Shown: positions 36,968 to 46,103, counted from the first letter of the stretch. The stretch: DNA of 52,431 nt from Acidimicrobiia bacterium (GCA_030066755.1 JASJAX010000007.1:1-52431), one strand, 5' to 3'. The notes: generated by a model from the letters alone, not told the origin. Program-made: numbers and translations.

Positions 36968-38098
36968 TCACGCCTCCTCCGCCGCTTGCGCGAGCGCCTT
37001 CCGGCGTTGGCGGATGAACTGGATCGCCGGTGGGATCAGCAAGGCCAAGACCAGCAGGGCCTGCACCACGTCGACGATCTTTCGGTCGACCCCGGTAGCC
37101 GCCAGGAAGCCGGAGCCGGTTCGGAGCGCGGCAAACAGAATGGCCATGGGGATCGCCACGAGGGGTCGGCTGCGTGCGAGCAGGGCGACGAGGAGCCCCT
37201 GCCAGCCGATGTTCTGGGAGAAGCCGGTCGTCACTCGGAACCCGGAGGCGCCGCCGGCCAGCATGACCGCTCCGGCCAATCCGGCGAGACCACCGGACAG
37301 GAACAGTGCGGCGCTCCCCATGCGTGTTGCGGCCACCCCGGTCTTCTGTGCCACGTTCGGGTTGTGGCCGAGAACCCGCAATCGGAATCCCCATACGGTT
37401 CGTACGAGGAGGAACGCCACCACCAGCGCCATCACGAAGGCGATGAGGAAGCCGATGTTGAACTCGTTGCCGAATATGCGGATCACGGGAAGGCGGATGT
37501 TCTCCGGCAGGGCAGCGCTCGCCACGGCGCGGCTGGGGCGGTTGGCATCGAGATCGCGCAGTAGCCAATCGGTCGTCACGGCGAATCCGCCCACCTGCAA
37601 CGCGATGAACACCAGCAGGAGCGTGGAGATCACCTCGGGCACGCCGCGCCGGAACCGCATCACCGCGGCAATGCCCGACCAGGCGCCGCCGGCGACGAGA
37701 CCGAGCAGCAGACCGAGCATCAGGAGAACCGGGCCGGGTCCACCCCACCGAGTGCCGACCCACCCCATGGCCATGGCTCCCATGAGGAGCTGGCCCTCCT
37801 GACCGATGTTGAAGAAGCCCGCCTTGACGCCGATCACCATGCCGAGCGCTACCAACAGCATCGGTGCCGCCACAACGAGCGTGTCCCCCCACCGACCCGG
37901 GGCGAGGAAGGCCCCGTCCATGAGTGCGCCGAACACGGCCGACCATGAGTTGCCGGTCACGGCGACGAGTGCTCCGGACAACAGGATCGCCCCACCGATC
38001 GACAGCACGTAGAGGAGCACCATCTCGATCCCCGAACGGCCCCGATCGGTGAGATGGAAACGCTCCACCATCACCCGGCGTGGCTTCAGGTCCGTCAT
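36968..38098 (-). CDS. BMP-type ABC importer permease
   Basis: 376 residues, BPD_transp_2 family, with about ten hydrophobic segments. An N-terminal cytoplasmic stretch (M-T-D-L-K-P-R-R-V-M-V-E-R-F-H-L-T-D-R) precedes the first helix. It pairs with the other permease as a heterodimer and overlaps the ATPase stop by 4 bp. A longer open frame on the same strand at 36957-38111 is out of phase and lacks helix structure. Confidence 0.88.
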   Translation of the reverse strand: MTDLKPRRVMVERFHLTDRGRSGIEMVLLYVLSIGGAILLSGALVAVTGNSWSAVFGALMDGAFLAPGRWGDTLVVAAPMLLVALGMVIGVKAGFFNIGQEGQLLMGAMAMGWVGTRWGGPGPVLLMLGLLLGLVAGGAWSGIAAVMRFRRGVPEVISTLLLVFIALQVGGFAVTTDWLLRDLDANRPSRAVASAALPENIRLPVIRIFGNEFNIGFLIAFVMALVVAFLLVRTVWGFRLRVLGHNPNVAQKTGVAATRMGSAALFLSGGLAGLAGAVMLAGGASGFRVTTGFSQNIGWQGLLVALLARSRPLVAIPMAILFAALRTGSGFLAATGVDRKIVDVVQALLVLALLIPPAIQFIRQRRKALAQAAEEA

Positions 38099-39681
38099 GG
38101 CGTCGCCTCACCGGCCGTAGAGCCGCCGATGAGCAGCCCGAGACGTTCCATGTCGAGCGACGCGCGGTCCATCTCGCCGATGATCCTGCCGCGGTAGATC
38201 ACCACGATGCGGTCGGACAGCGCCGCGATCTCTCCCAGGTCGGTTGACAGAAGGAGCACGCCGATTCCCGAGTCTGCCGCCGCCCGCAGACGATCACCGA
38301 TGTACTCGATGGCACCTACGTCGAGGCCCCGGGTCGGTTGGTGCGCAACCAGCACCTTGGGGTTGATCGACAGGGCGCGGGCCAGCACTGCCCGCTGTTG
38401 GTTACCTCCAGAGAGCTGAGCGAACGGCACATCGCATCCGGATGTGTGGATGTCGAACTCCTCGATCAACTCGCCGGCCCGTGCCGCGATGTCCTCCCGC
38501 CGCAGGATGCCGCGGTCGGACATCGCATCCAGGCTCGAGAGCACGAGGTTCTCGGCCACGGTCATCTCGGGAATGCACCCGGAGTGGTGCCGATCGGCCG
38601 GGATCACGGCGATGCCCGCTCGGTGCATGCTCCCGGCCTTGCCCGTCGGGATCGCCTCGCCGTCGACCCGGACCGTGCCGGCGTCGAGCTTGATGAGGCT
38701 CGACAGTGTTCGGGCCAACGTCGTTTGGCCGTTCCCCTCGACACCGGCGACGCCGACGATCTCACCGGGTCGCACCTGCACCGTCAGACCGTCGAGTAAC
38801 ACGGCGCCGTCGGCGGCACGAACCGCACCGTTCTCCACCTCGAGCACCGGTGCCACGTCCGTTGATGCCGCAGTGTCCGTGACGGCAACCGCTCCCTCCA
38901 TCGACGCACCGAGCGCAAACGACTCCGACCGGAGGGCGACGTCCCTGCCCACCATGGCGCGTGCCAGAGACGGTGCATCGGCGTCGGCGGTCAGGACCCG
39001 CTCGACCACCTTGCCGTCGCGCATGATGGTGATGCGGTCCGATGCCTGCAGCACCTCGTCGAGCTTGTGGCTCACGAGAGCCACGGCCCAGCCTTCGCGC
39101 CGCACGCCTTCACCGAGGACCTCGAACAGGTACTCGCTCTCGCCGGGCGTCAGCACCGAGGTCGGCTCGTCCAGGATGATGATGCGTGGCTGGTGGCGGA
39201 GGCACTTGATGATCTCGACCCGTTGGCGGATGCCGGCCGACAGGTCACGCACGTAGGCGTCGGGGTCGACGTCGAGCCCGTAGCGAAGGCTGATCGACTT
39301 CACCCGACTGCGTGTGGCGTCGCGATCGATCGCCCCGTGCTCGCCGAGCGCGACGTTCTCCCAGACGGTGAGGTCGTCGACCAAGCTGTAGTGCTGGTGG
39401 ACCATCCCGATCCCGCGCTTGGCGGCATCGATTGGATCGACGATCGTGCACGGCTCGCCGTCGATCGACATCGAGCCGGCGTCGGGGATGACGAGACCGA
39501 TCGTCATTCGCATCAACGTCGACTTGCCGGCACCGTTCTCGCCGAGGATCCCATGGATCTCACCCGGGCGCAGCGCAAGATCGACCCCGTCGCAAGCGAC
39601 GACATCGACGAACCGCTTCGTCATGCCACGCAGTTCGAGCACGGGCTGCCCGTCGCTCAGTTCCTCACCGTTGGTGGTCAT
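38095..39681 (-). CDS. BMP-type ABC importer ATPase, two fused NBDs
   Basis: 528 residues with two ATP-binding domains. NBD1 has Walker A G-E-N-G-A-G-K-S-T, signature L-S-A-G-I-R-Q and Walker B I-I-I-L-D-E-P-T-S. NBD2 has a degenerate Walker A G-V-E-G-N-G-Q-T-T and a signature L-S-G-G-N-Q-Q-R-A, both typical of the sugar/nucleoside importers of this class (NBD2 often lacks the Lys). The linker of ~25 residues is Ala/Thr-rich. The start ATG has only a weak SD. It probably is cotranscribed with the lipoprotein gene despite the 174-bp gap. Confidence 0.9.
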   Translation of the reverse strand: MTTNGEELSDGQPVLELRGMTKRFVDVVACDGVDLALRPGEIHGILGENGAGKSTLMRMTIGLVIPDAGSMSIDGEPCTIVDPIDAAKRGIGMVHQHYSLVDDLTVWENVALGEHGAIDRDATRSRVKSISLRYGLDVDPDAYVRDLSAGIRQRVEIIKCLRHQPRIIILDEPTSVLTPGESEYLFEVLGEGVRREGWAVALVSHKLDEVLQASDRITIMRDGKVVERVLTADADAPSLARAMVGRDVALRSESFALGASMEGAVAVTDTAASTDVAPVLEVENGAVRAADGAVLLDGLTVQVRPGEIVGVAGVEGNGQTTLARTLSSLIKLDAGTVRVDGEAIPTGKAGSMHRAGIAVIPADRHHSGCIPEMTVAENLVLSSLDAMSDRGILRREDIAARAGELIEEFDIHTSGCDVPFAQLSGGNQQRAVLARALSINPKVLVAHQPTRGLDVGAIEYIGDRLRAAADSGIGVLLLSTDLGEIAALSDRIVVIYRGRIIGEMDRASLDMERLGLLIGGSTAGEATP

Positions 39682-39701
39682 CCATTCCGTTCATCTTCAT
39701 A

Positions 39702-39835
39702 GGGAGAGGGCTAGGCCCTCTCCCCGCTACTTGGTTGTTGGTTCACCGTTGCCGACGAAGGCTGGTCGGCCACGGCTGTGAGGGCTCACCACGAAACTCG
39801 GAGTTGGTCCGTTCCAGTGGCATTCGAGCCCTCAC
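39702..39835 (-). promoter_or_regulatory. two intercistronic hairpins between binding protein and ATPase genes
   Basis: A 10-bp perfect stem, GGGAGAGGGC (39702-39711) with complement 39715-39724 around TAG, and a longer stem GTGAGGGCTC (39778-39787) with GAGCCCTCAC (39826-39835) around a 38-nt loop. On the minus strand they follow the binding-protein gene and come before the ATPase gene, like the hairpin at 25668-25702. They may favour binding-protein mRNA. Confidence 0.7.
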
Positions 39836-39855
39836 GCCGCTATCCGACCACCCTT

Positions 39856-41034
39856 CTAGAAACCGTATGCCTCCGACAGGATTTCGAAGATCTTCTCACC
39901 GAAGTCGCCTGCGCCGATGCGCTTGTTGAACGCATCGAGCATCTCCACCTGCTCTGTCGTGGCATCGCAGTAGTTGGCGCCGACCTGGGGGTCGATACCG
40001 ACCGTGAAGAACCGGGCGCCACCCTCGTCGAGGGTTCCGGCCAGGATCTCGGTGAACAGCGGCTCCATGTAGTCGCCGGCGTCGAACATGACCTCGAGGC
40101 TGTAGGCGAGATCATCGCGCTCGCAGCCCTTCGAAGAACCGGCCGTCATCACGATCAGGCCGTCCTCGTTGGCGAGCTGCACCACGGCCTCGTGCGCTCC
40201 ACCCAGGAACGGGTAGATCGCGTCCGCGCCTTCGGCGACGGCGTTGTTGTACGCCTCCGTCGCACCCGCCGTGTTGTTGAAGTCATACGGGAACGCGCCC
40301 GTCGGCACGTAGGTCGCCGTGAACGATTCGTCGACCTGTGCCAGACCGAACTCGAAGCCCCAGAACGACTCGTACTCGAACGGCAGCTCGCAGCAGCCGA
40401 GGAAGTACACGCTGTCTCCGCCGGTCGCTTGCAGCAGCAGGCCGGTGGCGTAGCCGGCCGAGATGTTCAGCTCGGCGCCGCTGTCGGCGCTGCGCAGGAG
40501 ACCTGGCGTGTCCTGATAGCCGGATCCGCAGTTGCAGTACCAGAAGATCTCGTCGTACTCGAGGAAGAGATCCTCGTTGTCACGCGCTACGGCTTCGGAG
40601 CCGATGGCGATGATGTCGACATTCTGCTGAGCCAGGTTCTCCAGCTCGGCTCGCGAGTTCGCCGTGTCGATCTCGTCGACGATGATCGGCGGCTCGTACC
40701 CCGCCTCAGCCGAGATCGCCTCGACCCGTTCGACGAGCGCCTGGTAGTACGCACCGTCGTCACGCGGGCCGTCGGTAGCCACGCCGATGACGACCATGCC
40801 GTCACCGTTGAAGTCGGCGGCTCCGTAGTCCGGTGCTGCCGTCGTCGCCGGTGCGGCCGTGGTTCCCGGTGCTGCCGTCGTCGCCGGTGCTGCCGTCGTG
40901 GCCGCCGTCGTTGCAGGTGCTGCAGTCGTTGTGGGTTCCGCGTCGTCGCCGCACGCAGCGGCGAGGAGCGCAAAGACGCCGAGGATGGCGATCACCCTCC
41001 TCAGTCGCATTCGGTTCGTCGTGTGGTTTCTCAT
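39856..41034 (-). CDS. BMP-family substrate-binding lipoprotein
   Basis: 392 residues. The signal peptide ends in L-L-A-A-A-C (Cys28), followed by a ~45-residue linker of Thr-Thr-Ala-Ala-Pro repeats, then a Bmp/Med-type domain: G-V-A-T-D-G-P-R-D-D-G-A-Y-Y near 90, the A-N-S-R-A-E-L-E-N-L-A segment near 125 and A-D-A-I-Y-P-F-L-G-G near 260. The family binds nucleosides in several bacteria, but sequence alone does not settle the ligand. GGAGG lies 9 nt before the ATG. It sits 171 bp after gntR. Confidence 0.87.
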   Translation of the reverse strand: MRNHTTNRMRLRRVIAILGVFALLAAACGDDAEPTTTAAPATTAATTAAPATTAAPGTTAAPATTAAPDYGAADFNGDGMVVIGVATDGPRDDGAYYQALVERVEAISAEAGYEPPIIVDEIDTANSRAELENLAQQNVDIIAIGSEAVARDNEDLFLEYDEIFWYCNCGSGYQDTPGLLRSADSGAELNISAGYATGLLLQATGGDSVYFLGCCELPFEYESFWGFEFGLAQVDESFTATYVPTGAFPYDFNNTAGATEAYNNAVAEGADAIYPFLGGAHEAVVQLANEDGLIVMTAGSSKGCERDDLAYSLEVMFDAGDYMEPLFTEILAGTLDEGGARFFTVGIDPQVGANYCDATTEQVEMLDAFNKRIGAGDFGEKIFEILSEAYGF

Positions 41035-41205
41035 TGCCTCAACCTCCGACTCGCTGCCTTCCCTCATCTCCAACGTGACGCACGCAGTAGGCGACTGCCT
41101 CGCTCCGCTGCATGTGCCGGTTTCGTTTCCACAGTGGGGCACCGTTCGCGTCATGACGTGCAGCGCTGCCGTCACGGTTCCGATGCGGTGTCCACTCGTT
41201 CATGT
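41035..41205. other. 171-bp intergenic region between gntR and the binding-protein gene
   Basis: No gene is seen. It contains a 10-bp palindrome CGTCATGACG (41149-41158) and the SD of the binding protein. I see no strong -10/-35 pair, so whether the binding protein has its own promoter is open. Confidence 0.45.
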
Positions 41206-41976
41206 CTACATCCCCACGATTCGATCCGAACCCAGGCCGGCGTCCACGTGGGAGAGGCGCCGTGCCATCCGACGGGCAATGCCGTACCCGCCGTCCTTTG
41301 TCCCGAAGTGTGCCTCGACGGCCACGAGCATGGCCTCGGTGTCGCCGTTGGCGTAGGCCTCGGCGATCGTGAGGTGCTGTGCGGCAGCCGCGGCGATGAC
41401 CTCAGATGGTTCCTGGTCTGCGCTGATGCCGAGCATCACGTGGACGGACAGGTCGGCTCGCGCCAAAGTCTCCAGGATGCGTCCGTACAGCTCGTTGAGC
41501 ACCGAGTTGGAGCACGCCCGAGCGATACACGCATGGAACTCTCGGTCGGCCCGTGCGAACTCGTCGAGTTGCTGCGGCGCAGGGCGGCGTGCCATCTCCA
41601 GCGCCTCGGCTCGCTCCCGAGCCGTGGCCCGGGTGGCGGCCAACTCGAACAAGGTGACTTCCATCACCCGGCGCGCCTCGAGGAGCGTGCGCATGGCCTT
41701 TTTACGTCGATCTGCCGCTGGGAGTTGGGAGCCGGGAAGCTGCTCCACGACGTAGGACCGATTGCCGCGTCGCTCGATGACGTCCAGGGCCACCAAAGCC
41801 TGGATCGCTTCGCGCACCGACGTGCGGGCCACCTGGAACTGCTCGGCCAGGGCGCGCTCGGCGGGGAGCTGCGTGCCGGGCTGGAGCTCACCACTGACGA
41901 TGCGCCGATACAGCTCGTCGCGCACCTGTTCCGAGACGGTCGTTCGCTCGAGCGGCTGGAAGGGTCGGGTCGTCAT
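41206..41976 (-). CDS. GntR/FadR-subfamily (FCD) transcriptional regulator
   Basis: 256 residues. The N-terminal winged helix (E-Q-V-R-D-E-L-Y-R-R-I-V-S-G-E-L-Q-P-G-T-Q-L-P-A-E-R-A-L-A-E-Q-F) is followed by V-A-R-T-S-V-R-E-A-I-Q-A-L, and the C-terminal FCD ligand domain has the D-R-E-F-H-A-C-I-A pattern and metal-binding His positions. GGGGAGG precedes ATG 41976, and the start overlaps the VOC stop by 4 bp. A TGGTCAGACCA site typical of this subfamily lies before grdE, so it may control the whole unit. The ligand is unknown. Confidence 0.88.
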   Translation of the reverse strand: MTTRPFQPLERTTVSEQVRDELYRRIVSGELQPGTQLPAERALAEQFQVARTSVREAIQALVALDVIERRGNRSYVVEQLPGSQLPAADRRKKAMRTLLEARRVMEVTLFELAATRATARERAEALEMARRPAPQQLDEFARADREFHACIARACSNSVLNELYGRILETLARADLSVHVMLGISADQEPSEVIAAAAAQHLTIAEAYANGDTEAMLVAVEAHFGTKDGGYGIARRMARRLSHVDAGLGSDRIVGM

Positions 41977-42452
41977 CCGCCGCCTCCCCATTCCCCATGC
42001 CAGATTGCATACGTGCCCTGGTCGTAGGAGAACTCGACCGTGTTGCCGTCCGGATCCTCGGTGAAACAGATGTAGCCGATGGGCGACGGCATCTGCGTCG
42101 GGGGATAGGTGAGGATTCCCTCCTCCTCGGCTCGGGCGGCGATCTCATCGACCGCCTCGCGGCTCTCCATCTCGAAGCCCAGATGGGCATACGGGCCGAG
42201 CACCGTTGCCGGTGCGTAACCGAATGGATCGGTCTCCGGGGTGAAGTGCGAGAGCACCAATACGAACGGCTCGGGCTCAGCCGGATCCGCCAGCCACACA
42301 CCGACGCCGTAGTCGTCCTTGAACTCCTGCAGCACCTGAAGGGGTGTGTACCGCCGGTACCACTCGATCGAGCGGGCCACATCGGCGACACGCAGAGCGA
42401 GATGCGTGAGACGCGCCCGGCCCACGCCGGTGCGGGTTCCGTTCTCGCTCAT
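41973..42452 (-). CDS. VOC-family dioxygenase-like protein
   Basis: 159 residues with two VOC half-domains: H-L-A-L-R-V-A-D-V-A-R-S-I-E-W-Y-R near the N-terminus and E-D-P-D-G-N-T-V-E-F-S near residue 135. Metal ligands are the N-terminal His and the C-terminal Glu (T-V-E-F), with a further H-L-G-F-E in the middle. Could be a lyase, epimerase or dioxygenase. It is in the operon between flavin reductase and gntR, so it probably acts on the same substrate. The C-terminal Gly run (W-G-G-G-G) is low-complexity. Confidence 0.82.
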   Translation of the reverse strand: MSENGTRTGVGRARLTHLALRVADVARSIEWYRRYTPLQVLQEFKDDYGVGVWLADPAEPEPFVLVLSHFTPETDPFGYAPATVLGPYAHLGFEMESREAVDEIAARAEEEGILTYPPTQMPSPIGYICFTEDPDGNTVEFSYDQGTYAIWHGEWGGGG

Positions 42453-42474
42453 GTGCCCTCCTCCCAGGTTTCGA

Positions 42475-42993
42475 TCACCAGACTCCGGTTGTTCCCTCGG
42501 GCTCGCGAACCAGGTCGACGAAGTACTGCTTCATCCAGTACACCAAGGATTCGTCCTTGTGCACGGCTCCGCCGGTTGGCTTGGCCAGGACCACGGCAGT
42601 GCCGTGGTGTTCGACAACCCGTTCGATCTCGCACAGCAGGTAGGCGGTTGTTCCTGTGAGGATCGGCGTTCCGTCGTCCGCCGGCACCCAGCTGAACACC
42701 GTGAACGGATCCTCTTCGCCCCAAGCGAAGCCCGGGGAATGCGCGACCTGGTCGGCGGCGAGGATGTTGGCGCAGAAGGTCTGCCCCGGCACCATCGACG
42801 GCCGAGACGATGCTCCGCCACCGATGCACATCAGCACCGACGGCGGCTCGGCCGAGACCGGGGTCAGCGAGGAGATCGTCATCCCGCGTCGCTTCCCATC
42901 ACGATCGATCAGCGTCATCACCGCAACTCCGGCGGCCAGACGATCCATGACCTGTGCGTTGAGGTCGACGAGGGGGTCGGTGGTCTCGTTCAT
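42475..42993 (-). CDS. flavin reductase-like FMN-binding protein
   Basis: 172 residues, flavin reductase domain family. The N-terminal part carries V-A-V-M-T-L-I-D-R-D-G-K-R-R-G-M-T-I-S-S-L-T-P-V-S, the typical FMN-binding split barrel with the conserved S-S-L-T segment, then N-I-L-A-A-D-Q and a C-terminal aromatic tail. Such proteins supply reduced flavin to monooxygenases or act as reductases themselves. No partner monooxygenase is in the operon. It lies 3 bp after the aldolase. Confidence 0.82.
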   Translation of the reverse strand: MNETTDPLVDLNAQVMDRLAAGVAVMTLIDRDGKRRGMTISSLTPVSAEPPSVLMCIGGGASSRPSMVPGQTFCANILAADQVAHSPGFAWGEEDPFTVFSWVPADDGTPILTGTTAYLLCEIERVVEHHGTAVVLAKPTGGAVHKDESLVYWMKQYFVDLVREPEGTTGVW

Positions 42994-42996
42994 CGG

Positions 42997-43770
42997 CTAG
43001 GCCCCGTGTACCGCCGCGGCCAAGCGGCGGGCCATCTCGGTCGGATCCTTTGCTCCGAAGGTGTTGCGGCCGAACGCGATGCCGGCCGCCCCGGCGGCGA
43101 CGACATCTGCCGCGTACTGAACGGCCTCGTCTTCGGAGTCCTTCTTCGGGCCTCCGAGGATGAACACCGGAGCTTCGGTGTTGGCGACCACGTCGGCCAC
43201 CTCGGCGATCTCGGGTGGTGCCGGCGTCTTGATGGCATCGGCGCCGTTCTCAACGCAGATGCGCGCAGCCTTGGCGATGTGCTCGGTGTCCCACGGGACG
43301 GTGCGTGCCCAGGTGCCCGGGATCGACTCGGCGATGACCGGCATCCCGATCTTCTCGCACTCACGTACCACCGCTCCGAGGCGCTGCAACGACTTGCCCT
43401 CGTCGTCGGCCCCCGGGAAGGCCATCATCACGACGGCGTCGGCGCCAATCAGCGCAGCTTGTTCGGCCTGCCACATGAGCTCGAAAGGGTCGCCCTGGGC
43501 GTAGTTGCCGAGCATGGTCGTAGCGCCATCGATCCGCAGGATCAGGCCGCAACTGCGGAAGGCCTCGGGGTAGCGTCGCGCCACCTGCCAGGACACGAGG
43601 ATTCCGTCTGGCCCGCCGGCGGCGATGCGCTCCACGACATCGAGATCAGGTCCGTCGCCCGACGCCGTTTGCATGTCGATGGCCACGAGGAAGCCCCGGC
43701 CGTCCTCACGGATGAACCGTGAGGCTCTCCGGATCTTGCCGGCGCCTACGGCCGATGAGATGTGCTTCAT
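42997..43770 (-). CDS. DeoC/LsrF-type Schiff-base aldolase
   Basis: 257 residues, TIM-barrel class I aldolase (DeoC/FbaB/LsrF superfamily). The Schiff-base Lys is predicted as K181 in G-A-D-A-I-K-T-P, with G-A-D-A-V-V-M-M at 109-116 and F-I-L-G-G-P-K-K as the phosphate-binding region near the C-terminus. LsrF acts after a LsrK-type FGGY kinase; here the FGGY kinase lies just upstream in the operon, so a phosphorylated ketose-like intermediate is probable. Confidence 0.85.
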   Translation of the reverse strand: MKHISSAVGAGKIRRASRFIREDGRGFLVAIDMQTASGDGPDLDVVERIAAGGPDGILVSWQVARRYPEAFRSCGLILRIDGATTMLGNYAQGDPFELMWQAEQAALIGADAVVMMAFPGADDEGKSLQRLGAVVRECEKIGMPVIAESIPGTWARTVPWDTEHIAKAARICVENGADAIKTPAPPEIAEVADVVANTEAPVFILGGPKKDSEDEAVQYAADVVAAGAAGIAFGRNTFGAKDPTEMARRLAAAVHGA

Positions 43771-43794
43771 TCCTGCTCCTTGTCGTCGGTCGTC

Positions 43795-45084
43795 TCAGTT
43801 CGATCGTGCCTCTGCGGCATCACCGAGGTCGATGAAGCGCTTCAGGTTCTCGCGGTACGTGTCGTTCGGTGTCGGTTCGAAGATCTCCGTCTCGGGAAGG
43901 GGCCAGTCGTCGGCGGACCCGGCTCCCGGTCGAGGCCACCATCCAGCGGCAGCACCGGCCCCGAGTGCGGCGCCGAACGCCGACATCTCCGGGTAGCTCG
44001 GGACGTCGACGGGGACCTCCAACACGTCGGCCTTGATCTGGGACCACAGGCGGCTGCGCGACGGGCCACCCGAGCAGATCAACCGGGTCAGCTTCACGCC
44101 CTGGTCATCGAGGCCCCTGGCGATGTGGGCCAGGCCGTAGGCCGTGGCTTCGAGCATCGCCCTCGTCACGACACCGACATCGTGGTCGAGATGGAGGCCG
44201 ATGACCTCGGCTCGCAGTCCGAGGTTCCATCGCGGGGCGCGCTCGCCTTCGAAGAAGGGCAGCACGATGATCCCGTCGGCGCCGGCAGGGGCGTTCGCAG
44301 CCGCATCGAGCAGCGTCCTCATGTCCCGGCCGGTGATTCGTGACCACCAGTCGAGCATCGCGCCGTGTGCTGCGGTCGGGCCGCCGACGATGTACACGCC
44401 GGTGACCGGGCTGGCCATGCCGTACGTCAGGACCTCGGGGTGCTCGGACGTGAGGACGGCGACACCGAGTCCGCCGGTGGTCCCGCCGGGATCGAAGCCC
44501 TTGCCGGGGACGTCGATTCCGGAACCCCACGCCGTCAGGTATGCGTCGTTGGCGCCGGCGGCGATGGGGATGCCGGACGGGAGGCCGTGGCTGCCGTCGG
44601 AGTGGCCGATGATGCTCCCGCTCGGGAGCTGGTGACCGAAGTCCGGCAGAAGCGGCGAGTCCGGCCACAAGCTCTGCGCGTCGGGGTCACCACCCAACTG
44701 CGATGCCACCCAATCCCACAGCTGGCGCGCTTGGAGGTCGTCGCCGTACCGTGATCGCAAGACCTCGAGCTGGGCGGCGTGTTGATCCGGGGGTAGCTCG
44801 GACGCACCAGCGGCGTGCCGGAACGTCAGTGCGAGATCGCCGCCGGCGGCGACGGTTGTCGGTCCCTGGCCTCCGAAGCACAGCGCCGTCGCCTCACACT
44901 CGAGTGCGGTGATCGCATCGACCGCACCGTCGAGCCACACGCGCGGATCCACTTCGCCGACGGGGAGGTCGCTCGGCGGGTAGTGCGCGGTCGAACTCGC
45001 AGTGACGACTCCGTCACGATCGATGGCAACGGCGCGTGTCGAGCTGCTGCCGACATCGACTCCGACGACGACCGGATCGCTCAT
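43795..45084 (-). CDS. FGGY-family carbohydrate kinase
   Basis: 429 residues, shorter than the usual 480-530. The N-terminal ATPase motif is V-V-G-V-D-V-G-S-S-S-T-R-A-V-A; the catalytic Asp is likely in A-G-A-N-D-A-Y-L. The C-terminal domain has L-I-C-S-G-G-P-S-R-S-R-L-W-S-Q. It phosphorylates a sugar or polyol; L-xylulose, ribulose and AI-2-like kinases cannot be distinguished here. It overlaps the upstream dehydrogenase stop by 1 bp. Confidence 0.87.
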   Translation of the reverse strand: MSDPVVVGVDVGSSSTRAVAIDRDGVVTASSTAHYPPSDLPVGEVDPRVWLDGAVDAITALECEATALCFGGQGPTTVAAGGDLALTFRHAAGASELPPDQHAAQLEVLRSRYGDDLQARQLWDWVASQLGGDPDAQSLWPDSPLLPDFGHQLPSGSIIGHSDGSHGLPSGIPIAAGANDAYLTAWGSGIDVPGKGFDPGGTTGGLGVAVLTSEHPEVLTYGMASPVTGVYIVGGPTAAHGAMLDWWSRITGRDMRTLLDAAANAPAGADGIIVLPFFEGERAPRWNLGLRAEVIGLHLDHDVGVVTRAMLEATAYGLAHIARGLDDQGVKLTRLICSGGPSRSRLWSQIKADVLEVPVDVPSYPEMSAFGAALGAGAAAGWWPRPGAGSADDWPLPETEIFEPTPNDTYRENLKRFIDLGDAAEARSN

Positions 45085-46103
45085 CAGCCGTGCTCGGGTT
45101 CGACGAAGACTCGGTACGTCGGCTCGCTGGTTACGAGCGTCAGCGCATCTCCGATCTGTGAGAACGGATACCGGGCCGTGATCAGCTTGTCGAGGTCGTC
45201 CGCGATGATCCCCGAGCGGATGTACGCCGCCGTGAGCTGCCAGTCCGCAGGTTCCTGGCTGAAGGCACCGACGATGTCGACTTCCTCGCGGTGTGACTTG
45301 TCGGCACCGACCGTCGCCGGGAGCGCCTTGTCGAAGGCGCTGTAGAGGACGACGTTGGCGCCGAGATCGGCCATCTCAACGGCGAGATCGACTCCACCCA
45401 TGGCGGTGACGAAGATCACGTCCTGCTTGCCGCCGACGGTGGGCGCATCGTCGGGAGTCGCCACCCAATCGGCCCCCATCGCTTTGGCTTCTTCGAGGCG
45501 CTCCGTGGAGATGTCGATCACACCAATGGAGCTGGCTCCGCCAACGCGACAGAGCGCCATGTGAATGCGTCCCATGAGTCCACCGCCGATGATGGCGACG
45601 CGGTCTCCTGGACCAAACTCACCTCGGCGCAACGAGTGCACGCAACACGCAATCGGCTCGCCCATCGCCGCATGGGTCATCGGAGCGTCGCCGATGTCAT
45701 AGGTCGACTTGGCGTTGATGGCGATCGTGTCGGAGAACCCTCCGAACGACACGGTCCCGTCGGAGAGCACCCGGCCCTGGCGGTAGCGGCACAACGCGGT
45801 CTTGCCTCGCCGGCATTGACGGCACGTGAGGCACCGGGTCAGCAGATCCATCGTGACACGGTCGCCCACCTGAGGTGACCCGTCGAGCCCGTCGACGGCG
45901 CTGCCGACGGCAACGATGGTGCCGGCGGCTTCGTGGCCGGGAGCCACCGGGTACCACTGCTTGTCGCCGGCAAAGAGGCGCCGTTCGAACGTACAGATCC
46001 CGCACGCGGCGACTTCGACCACGACCTGGTCGGGGCCCGGCGTGGGATCGGGTTCGTCGCGCAGTTCGACCTGTCCCACGCCCGTAATCAATGCAACCTT
46101 CAC
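45084..46103 (-). CDS. zinc-dependent medium-chain alcohol/polyol dehydrogenase
   Basis: 339 residues. Catalytic zinc ligands C-G-I-C-T near 37-40 and G-H-E-A-A-G near 58, the four-Cys structural zinc segment C-L-T-C-R-Q-C-R-R-G-K-T-A-L-C near 92-106, and NAD-binding I-I-G-G-G-L-M-G near 165. It likely oxidises a secondary alcohol in the same pathway. GTG 46103 is chosen because GGGAGG is 5 nt upstream; an ATG at 46115 is possible. It is 65 bp from the aldehyde dehydrogenase gene. Confidence 0.88.
   Translation of the reverse strand: MKVALITGVGQVELRDEPDPTPGPDQVVVEVAACGICTFERRLFAGDKQWYPVAPGHEAAGTIVAVGSAVDGLDGSPQVGDRVTMDLLTRCLTCRQCRRGKTALCRYRQGRVLSDGTVSFGGFSDTIAINAKSTYDIGDAPMTHAAMGEPIACCVHSLRRGEFGPGDRVAIIGGGLMGRIHMALCRVGGASSIGVIDISTERLEEAKAMGADWVATPDDAPTVGGKQDVIFVTAMGGVDLAVEMADLGANVVLYSAFDKALPATVGADKSHREEVDIVGAFSQEPADWQLTAAYIRSGIIADDLDKLITARYPFSQIGDALTLVTSEPTYRVFVEPEHG

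Noticed and set aside
36053-37564. 503-codon plus-strand frame opposite the permease genes
   Set aside because: Extremely rich in Glu, Arg and Gly, antisense to two clear membrane permeases.
36957-38111. Minus-strand frame overlapping the permease at 36968-38098
   Set aside because: Out of phase, Arg/Gly-rich, without hydrophobic helices, unlike the permease frame.
39778-42027. 749-codon plus-strand open frame
   Set aside because: Shadow of the BMP lipoprotein and gntR genes; composition is atypical and there is no start site support.
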